From positions 186,001 through 250,000 of the forward strand of contig NZ_MUJK01000007.1 in NCBI RefSeq assembly GCF_002906155.1: a stretch of 64,000 nucleotides of DNA. Reading direction: 5' to 3'. Origin of the DNA: Pseudomonas laurylsulfativorans. Its GTDB lineage: Bacteria > Pseudomonadota > Gammaproteobacteria > Pseudomonadales > Pseudomonadaceae. The notes beneath the pieces are model-generated. The model worked only from the letters and a program-made list of their open reading frames with translations, searched no databases and was not told the DNA's origin. Positions 59,695 through 64,000 of this stretch are shown here, piece by piece. The translations under genes and the position numbers were made by a program. Within the stretch, counting starts at the first letter, position 1. Every line of letters begins with the position of its first letter.

Positions 59695-59784
59695 TGTGGC
59701 GAGGGAGCTTGCTCCCGCTGGGCTGCGTAGCGGCCCCTCTTGTGGGCGCTGCGCACCCAAGCGGGAGCTAGCTCCCTCGCCACA
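59695..59784. repeat. Paired inverted REP element (REPIN-like), family 3 variant
   Basis: tgtggcgagggagcttgctc from 59695 is repeated inverted up to 59784 (24-base arms, one mismatch). It sits in the otherwise empty gap between ribBA and ribH and may attenuate transcription between them. Confidence 0.85.
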
Positions 59785-59832
59785 GTAAATCAAACAAGCC
59801 TTAAGTGAACAACGATGCCAAAACCCGGTGTC

Positions 59833-60924
59833 TTATTCGGAGGGCACGTATTCTACAACTTCCAGATCGAAACCGGATATCGCATTAAATTTCATCGGTG
59901 CCGACATCAGGCGCATTTTGCGTACGCCCAGGTCACGCAGGATCTGCGAACCGGCACCGACAATGCTGTAGGTGGTCGGTTTTTTCACGGCAGCCTGATC
60001 GGCGGTTTCGCGGATGTGCGCCAGCAACACGTCGCCATCGAGCGGGTGACCGAGCAACAGCACCACGCCACTGCCAGCCTCGGCAACCGCAGCCATCGCG
60101 GCGCGCAGGCTCCAGCGGCCTGGTTGCTTGACCATCAGCAGGTCGCGCAGCGGGTCCATGTTGTGCACGCGAACCAGGGTCGGTTCTTCGGCGCAGACAT
60201 TGCCCAGGGTCAGCGCCATGTGCACGTCGCCTTCCACCGAATCACGATAGGTCACCAGGTTGAATTGGCCCAGTTCGCTGTCCAGTGGCTGCTCGGCAAT
60301 CCGCTGAACGGTACGTTCGTGGATCATGCGGTAGTGAATCAGGTCGGCGATTGTGCCGATCTTGATGTCGTGCTCAGCGGCGAAAGCTTCCAGTTCGGCG
60401 CGACGGGACATGGTGCCGTCGTCGTTCATCACTTCGCAGATCACGCCACTCGGCTCGAAACCGGCCATGCGCGCCAGGTCGCACGCCGCTTCGGTGTGGC
60501 CGGCGCGGGCCAGGGTGCCACCAGCCTGGGCCATCAGCGGGAAGATGTGGCCCGGGCTGACGATGTCTTCAGCCTTGGCATCACGGGCGGCCGCCGCTTG
60601 CACGGTGCGCGCGCGGTCGGCGGCGGAAATGCCGGTGGTCACACCGGTGGCCGCCTCGATCGATACGGTGAACTTGGTACCGAAACCGGAACCGTTGCGC
60701 GGCGCCATCAACGGCAGCTTGAGCAGTTCGCAACGCTCGCGGCTCATCGGCATGCAGATCAGGCCACGGGCGTGCTTGGCCATGAAGTTGATGTGCTCGG
60801 GCTTGCAGCACTCGGCGGCCATGATCAGGTCGCCTTCGTTCTCGCGGTCTTCGTCATCCATGAGGATGACCATCTTGCCTTGGCGGATGTCTTCAACCAG
60901 TTCTTCGATGCTATTGAGCGCCAC
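59833..60924 (-). CDS. ribBA: 3,4-dihydroxy-2-butanone-4-phosphate synthase fused to a degenerate GTP cyclohydrolase II domain
   Basis: The N-terminal ~200 residues are RibB: MVILMDDEDRENEGDLIMAAE, FMAKHARGLICMP, SPGHIFPLMAQ and GHTEAACDLARMAG, which form the active site. The C-terminal ~150 residues align with GTP cyclohydrolase II but lack the zinc cysteines: the expected CxGDxxxSxRCxCG region reads VHNMDPLRDLLMVKQPGRWS. This half is therefore unlikely to open GTP; ribA at 55527 supplies that activity. The GTG at 60924 follows a run of G (AAGGGGGG). Confidence 0.94.
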   Translation of the reverse strand: MALNSIEELVEDIRQGKMVILMDDEDRENEGDLIMAAECCKPEHINFMAKHARGLICMPMSRERCELLKLPLMAPRNGSGFGTKFTVSIEAATGVTTGISAADRARTVQAAAARDAKAEDIVSPGHIFPLMAQAGGTLARAGHTEAACDLARMAGFEPSGVICEVMNDDGTMSRRAELEAFAAEHDIKIGTIADLIHYRMIHERTVQRIAEQPLDSELGQFNLVTYRDSVEGDVHMALTLGNVCAEEPTLVRVHNMDPLRDLLMVKQPGRWSLRAAMAAVAEAGSGVVLLLGHPLDGDVLLAHIRETADQAAVKKPTTYSIVGAGSQILRDLGVRKMRLMSAPMKFNAISGFDLEVVEYVPSE

Positions 60925-60955
60925 AAGGCACCCCCCTTCTTTCGAAATTTGAGCT

Positions 60956-61621
60956 TCAGGATTTGAGGTAGCCGTTGGCGGCCAGAAAGCTTTCAGTAAT
61001 GGTGCTGCCGGCGGTCGGCTCTGCGGCCTTGTCGCCCAGCAACAGGCGCTCCAGGTAACGGGCCAGCAAGTCCACTTCCAGGTTCACTCGGCGGCCTGGC
61101 TGGTACGACGCCATGATGGTTTCGCTCAGGGTGTGCGGAATGATGGTCAGCAGGAACTCGGCGCCATCGACTGCGTTCACGGTCAGGCTGGTGCCGTCGA
61201 CAGTGATCGAGCCTTTATGGGCGATGTACTTGGCCAGGTCCTTCGGCGCGCGAATGCGGAATTCCACGGCGCGCGCGTTTTCGGTACGGGCAACCACTTC
61301 GCCCACGCCATCGACGTGACCGCTGACCAGGTGCCCGCCGAGGCGAGTGGTCGGGGTCAGGGCTTTTTCCAGATTGACCGGGCTGCCGCTTTTCAGGTCG
61401 TTCATGGCGGTGCAGTCGAGGGTTTCGCGACTGACGTCCGCCGCAAAGCCATTGCCTGGTAACTCGACGGCGGTCAGGCATACGCCGTTGACCGCGATGC
61501 TGTCGCCCAGTTTGACATCGCTCAGGTCGAGCTTGCCGGTTTCGACGTGAACCCGCACATCACCGCCCTTTGGGGTCAATGCACGAATACTGCCGATGGA
61601 TTCGATGATGCCGGTAAACAT
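60956..61621 (-). CDS. ribC: Riboflavin synthase, alpha chain
   Basis: The last enzyme of the path, dismutating two lumazines to riboflavin (symbol ribE in some annotations). Two lumazine-binding repeats are visible: MFTGIIESIGSI with IAVNGVCLTAVEL in the first, and GHLVSGHVDGVGEV with ITVDGTSLTVNAVDG in the second. It has 221 residues and a start at 61621, 47 bases after ribD. Confidence 0.96.
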   Translation of the reverse strand: MFTGIIESIGSIRALTPKGGDVRVHVETGKLDLSDVKLGDSIAVNGVCLTAVELPGNGFAADVSRETLDCTAMNDLKSGSPVNLEKALTPTTRLGGHLVSGHVDGVGEVVARTENARAVEFRIRAPKDLAKYIAHKGSITVDGTSLTVNAVDGAEFLLTIIPHTLSETIMASYQPGRRVNLEVDLLARYLERLLLGDKAAEPTAGSTITESFLAANGYLKS

Positions 61622-61668
61622 GAGGTTCTCCTCGAGAACAAAGCCAAAGCTTGCGCGATGGCCGGAAA

Positions 61669-62802
61669 TTATACGCTCGCTGCTGGCAAAGGAATGGCGA
61701 TGACTCGCCAGTCATCGCCAACTGCTCGAATTTCGATGATTTTAAGCTCGGGCGCATCCTTCATTTGCGCGAGCGGCCAGTCCAGCAGCGGTCGCGCCGA
61801 GGAACCGAGGAACTTGCCGGCGATGAAAATCTGAAACTCGTCCACCAGACCGAGTTGGGCAAAGGCGCCTGCCAGACGCGGACCGGCTTCGACCAACACC
61901 TCGTTGACACCACGAGCGGCGAGTTCGACCAGCAGTTGACGCAGGTCGACCTGACCGTCGTAGCCAGGCACGATCAGGCACTCCGGACCATTGGCGTACT
62001 GCTCTTCCACTGCCACGCAGGTCGCGACCAGCGCCGGGCCGGCCTTGAAGAACGGTGCGTCCAGCGGCACGCGCAGACGACCGTCGACCAGCACGCGCAG
62101 CGGCGGGCGGCTCATGGCCAGGGCCGTTTGTTCGGTGTCCAGGCCGAGTTCATCGGCGCGCACGGTCAACCGCGCATTGTCCGCCAGCACCGTGTCGGCG
62201 CCGGTCAATACCACGCTGGCCTGGGCACGCAGTCGCTGAACTGCCGAGCGCGCCGCCGGGCCGGTGATCCATTGGCTTTCGCCACTTTCCATCGCCGTGC
62301 GACCGTCCAGGCTCATGGCCAGTTTGACCCGCACGAACGGCAAGCCATGTTCCATGCGTTTCAGAAAGCCTTGATTAAGCTTGCGCGCCTCGCCTTCCAG
62401 CACACCGCTTTCGGTGGCGATACCGGCCTGGGCCAGACGTTGCAGGCCGCGACCGGCGACTTCCGGATTCGGGTCCTGCATCGCCGCGACTACCCGGGCC
62501 ACGCCGGCATTCACCAGCGCATCGGCGCAAGGCGGCGTACGGCCGTGATGGCTGCAAGGTTCAAGGGTGACGTAGGCAGTGGCGCCACGAGCAAACTCAC
62601 CGGCCGCGCGCAAGGCGTGGACTTCGGCATGGGGTTCACCGGCGCGCTCGTGCCAGCCTTCGCCGACAATCTGCCCGCCCTGCACGATCACGCAACCAAC
62701 CCGCGGATTGGGGTGCGTCGTGTAATGCCCCTTGCGCGCCAGTTCCAAGGCGCGAGCCATGTAGTGGGCGTCGAGGATGGCTTGTTCGGCAGGCGTGGTC
62801 AT
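61669..62802 (-). CDS. ribD: Bifunctional riboflavin deaminase-reductase
   Basis: RibD deaminates and then reduces the pyrimidine made from GTP. The N-terminal deaminase has the zinc motif HAEVHAL (His, Glu) with PCSHHGRTPPCADAL; the C-terminal reductase has VKLAMSLDGRTAM, GADTVLADNARLTVR and EVLVEAGPRLAGAF. The total of 377 residues is standard. Its start overlaps the nrdR stop (ATGA), tying it to the operon. Confidence 0.96.
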   Translation of the reverse strand: MTTPAEQAILDAHYMARALELARKGHYTTHPNPRVGCVIVQGGQIVGEGWHERAGEPHAEVHALRAAGEFARGATAYVTLEPCSHHGRTPPCADALVNAGVARVVAAMQDPNPEVAGRGLQRLAQAGIATESGVLEGEARKLNQGFLKRMEHGLPFVRVKLAMSLDGRTAMESGESQWITGPAARSAVQRLRAQASVVLTGADTVLADNARLTVRADELGLDTEQTALAMSRPPLRVLVDGRLRVPLDAPFFKAGPALVATCVAVEEQYANGPECLIVPGYDGQVDLRQLLVELAARGVNEVLVEAGPRLAGAFAQLGLVDEFQIFIAGKFLGSSARPLLDWPLAQMKDAPELKIIEIRAVGDDWRVIAIPLPAASV

Positions 62803-63263
62803 TCTTTCACCGGTTCACGGGCCAGGCGATCGATCTCTTCGCGGAACTCGTTGAGATCCTGGAAGCGGCGATATACCGAGGCGAAGCGGATGTAGGCGAC
62901 TTCGTCGAGCTTCTGCAGCTCGGCCATCACCAACTCGCCGACCACGAGGGATTTGACCTCGCGTTCGCCGGTGGCGCGCAGTTTGTGTTTGATGTGCACC
63001 AGCGACGATTCGAGGCGCTCGACGCTCACCGGGCGCTTTTCCAGCGCGCGCTGCATGCCGGCGCGGAGTTTTTCTTCGTCGAACGGCTGGCGACTGCCGT
63101 CGGTTTTGATCAGGCGCGGCAACACCAGTTCAGCCGTCTCGAACGTCGTGAAACGCTCGCCGCAGGCCAGGCATTCACGCCGGCGGCGCACCTGTTCGCC
63201 CTCGGCGACCAGACGCGAGTCGATGACCTTGGTGTCGTTGGCACCGCAGAAGGGACAGTGCAT
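62799..63263 (-). CDS. nrdR: Transcriptional repressor NrdR
   Basis: NrdR senses (d)ATP and represses ribonucleotide reductase operons. The 154-residue protein has the zinc ribbon MHCPFCG with CLACGERFTTFE, and an ATP-cone (about residues 49-139, LIKTDGSRQPFDEEKLRAGMQRAL). The ATG at 63263 is chosen because the zinc ribbon begins there; the frame opens about 66 codons earlier. It is the first gene of nrdR-ribD-ribC-ribBA-ribH-nusB-thiL-pgpA. Confidence 0.96.
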   Translation of the reverse strand: MHCPFCGANDTKVIDSRLVAEGEQVRRRRECLACGERFTTFETAELVLPRLIKTDGSRQPFDEEKLRAGMQRALEKRPVSVERLESSLVHIKHKLRATGEREVKSLVVGELVMAELQKLDEVAYIRFASVYRRFQDLNEFREEIDRLAREPVKE

Positions 63264-63390
63264 GGTGGCAGGCAACAAAAAAAGGGAGGGCCATGGTAGC
63301 GCATCCCGGTGGCAAGACAAGCCATAGGGTTTGCGGTATACAGACGGGATGATCACTTGATCCATGGAATTCAGGTTTATGGAGCCACCA

Positions 63391-63855
63391 ATGTCGTTAC
63401 GTCCGCTCATTTTGCTCAGTGTTTTCAGCCTGCTGGTGGCTTGCGGCAGCGATGCACCCAAGCCCCAGCCGCCAACGCCAGGCCCGGCGCCGCAGCAAGC
63501 ACAGAAGAAAGCCCGGGAGGCCGCCGAACTCGGCCCGCTGCCCGCCTATCAGCGTGAGCTGAGCGGCACGCTGCAAGGCGTACCGGCAGGTGCCGAAGTT
63601 GAACTGGCATTGCTGGTGATCGACGAAAAAGACCGCCCCCAGCAATTGCTCGCCAGTTCCAGCCTGATCGGCAACAACCAGGTGCTGCCGTTTCACCTGC
63701 GCTTCAATCCGGAATCCTTCCCGGCCGGAGCCCGCGTTGAACTGCGAGGCCGTGCCAGTCAGTCCGGGCAGTTGATCCTGCACCTGCCGTCGCAGCTGAT
63801 TAGCCAGCCGACCACCCAAGCCTTGGGCCAACTGCAATTCGTCAAAGCCCCATGA
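63391..63855 (+). CDS. YbaY-family lipoprotein
   Basis: A 154-residue lipoprotein (lipobox LLVACG, Cys18). After a Pro/Gln-rich linker (APKPQPPTPGPAPQQAQ) a single beta-sandwich-like domain runs SGTLQGVPAGAEVELALLVI to LRGRASQSGQLIL, similar to YbaY/YscW secretin pilotin-type proteins. The ATG at 63391 follows ATGGAGCC; an earlier frame start is at 63364. It is divergent from nrdR and overlaps the next gene (ATGA). Confidence 0.8.
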   Translation: MSLRPLILLSVFSLLVACGSDAPKPQPPTPGPAPQQAQKKAREAAELGPLPAYQRELSGTLQGVPAGAEVELALLVIDEKDRPQQLLASSSLIGNNQVLPFHLRFNPESFPAGARVELRGRASQSGQLILHLPSQLISQPTTQALGQLQFVKAP

Positions 63856-64000
63856 GTGCACCGCTCGACCTGCAACGAGCCTTGGCTGAATTGCTCGGTG
63901 ATGCACAACTGGTAGCCTGCCCATTGCCGGAAACCGATTTGAAACTGTGGCTGATCGACGGCGACAACATGGACCGCGCCTTCAGCCCGGAAGAAACCCG
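63852..64000 (+). CDS. Probable class I SAM-dependent methyltransferase (3' end outside window)
   Basis: Only the first 49 codons are visible, starting MSAPLDLQRALAELLG and including KLWLIDGDNMDRAFSPEET. The start overlaps the lipoprotein stop (ATGA). At this place other pseudomonads carry a small methyltransferase gene (PA4058-type, from memory), and the N-terminus resembles that family, but no catalytic motif is inside the window. Confidence 0.5.
   Translation, partial: MSAPLDLQRALAELLGDAQLVACPLPETDLKLWLIDGDNMDRAFSPEET

Noticed and set aside
60925..61668. FMN riboswitch in the rib operon
   Set aside because: The gaps before ribBA (31 bases) and ribC (47 bases) are too short, and no FMN element pattern was found before ribH or nrdR either.

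Overview
This window is chromosomal DNA from a Pseudomonas, most likely of the P. fluorescens group. Three things point there. The gene order matches, from memory, the P. aeruginosa PAO1 backbone around PA3992-PA4058 (lipA-lipB, dacC-rlpA-mltB-rodA-mrdA-rlmH-rsfS-nadD-proA, ubiX-mpl, the ethanolamine genes, ppa, xseB-ispA-dxs, nrdR-ribD-ribC-ribBA-ribH-nusB-thiL-pgpA). Coding is GC-rich throughout. The gaps carry three families of paired inverted REP elements (REPIN-like) typical of fluorescent pseudomonads. No prophage, tRNA, rRNA or CRISPR array was seen.

Layout. 1-13.4 kb: cell-wall and housekeeping genes mostly on the minus strand: a lytic transglycosylase end, LD-carboxypeptidase, lipoate synthesis, then the elongasome block (dacC, rlpA, mltB, rodA, mrdA) with rlmH, rsfS, nadD and proA. 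13.6-23.5 kb: mixed backbone genes: alkyl-purine glycosylase, a DedA-PAP2 fusion with a decayed copy of its tail beside it, lrgAB, a MaoC protein, a lipoprotein joining MORN repeats to a C13 (caspase-like) peptidase, ubiX and mpl. 23.6-31.4 kb: an ethanolamine catabolism locus (EatR-type enhancer-binding protein, acetaldehyde dehydrogenase, permease, EutB, EutC) with two clear sigma-54 promoters. 31.5-34.4 kb: GNAT, DedA, MtfA-like peptidase, ppa.

34.4-49 kb is the accessory part. It holds an orphan S24/CI-like repressor whose usual scissile Ala-Gly appears to be Pro-Gly. Next is a six-gene minus-strand operon matching the mag/yfa alpha-2-macroglobulin operon (magA-F), in which MagD lacks the thioester Cys. 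MagE appears to combine PBP-like, SpoIID-like and HExxH modules, and MagC has an NlpC/P60-like pattern. Divergent from it is a class II Fic gene (DUF4172-like N-terminus) with four operator-like half-sites upstream. This gene is cut by a 1,677-bp IS1182-type element with perfect 18-bp ends and a 4-bp target duplication; removing the element restores one 381-residue reading frame.

49-64 kb returns to backbone: xseB-ispA-dxs, a BtuB-type receptor facing a btuF interrupted by one in-frame amber codon, ribA, a solute-binding protein, then the pgpA...nrdR riboflavin/thiamine operon, a YbaY-like lipoprotein, and the start of a probable methyltransferase at the right edge.
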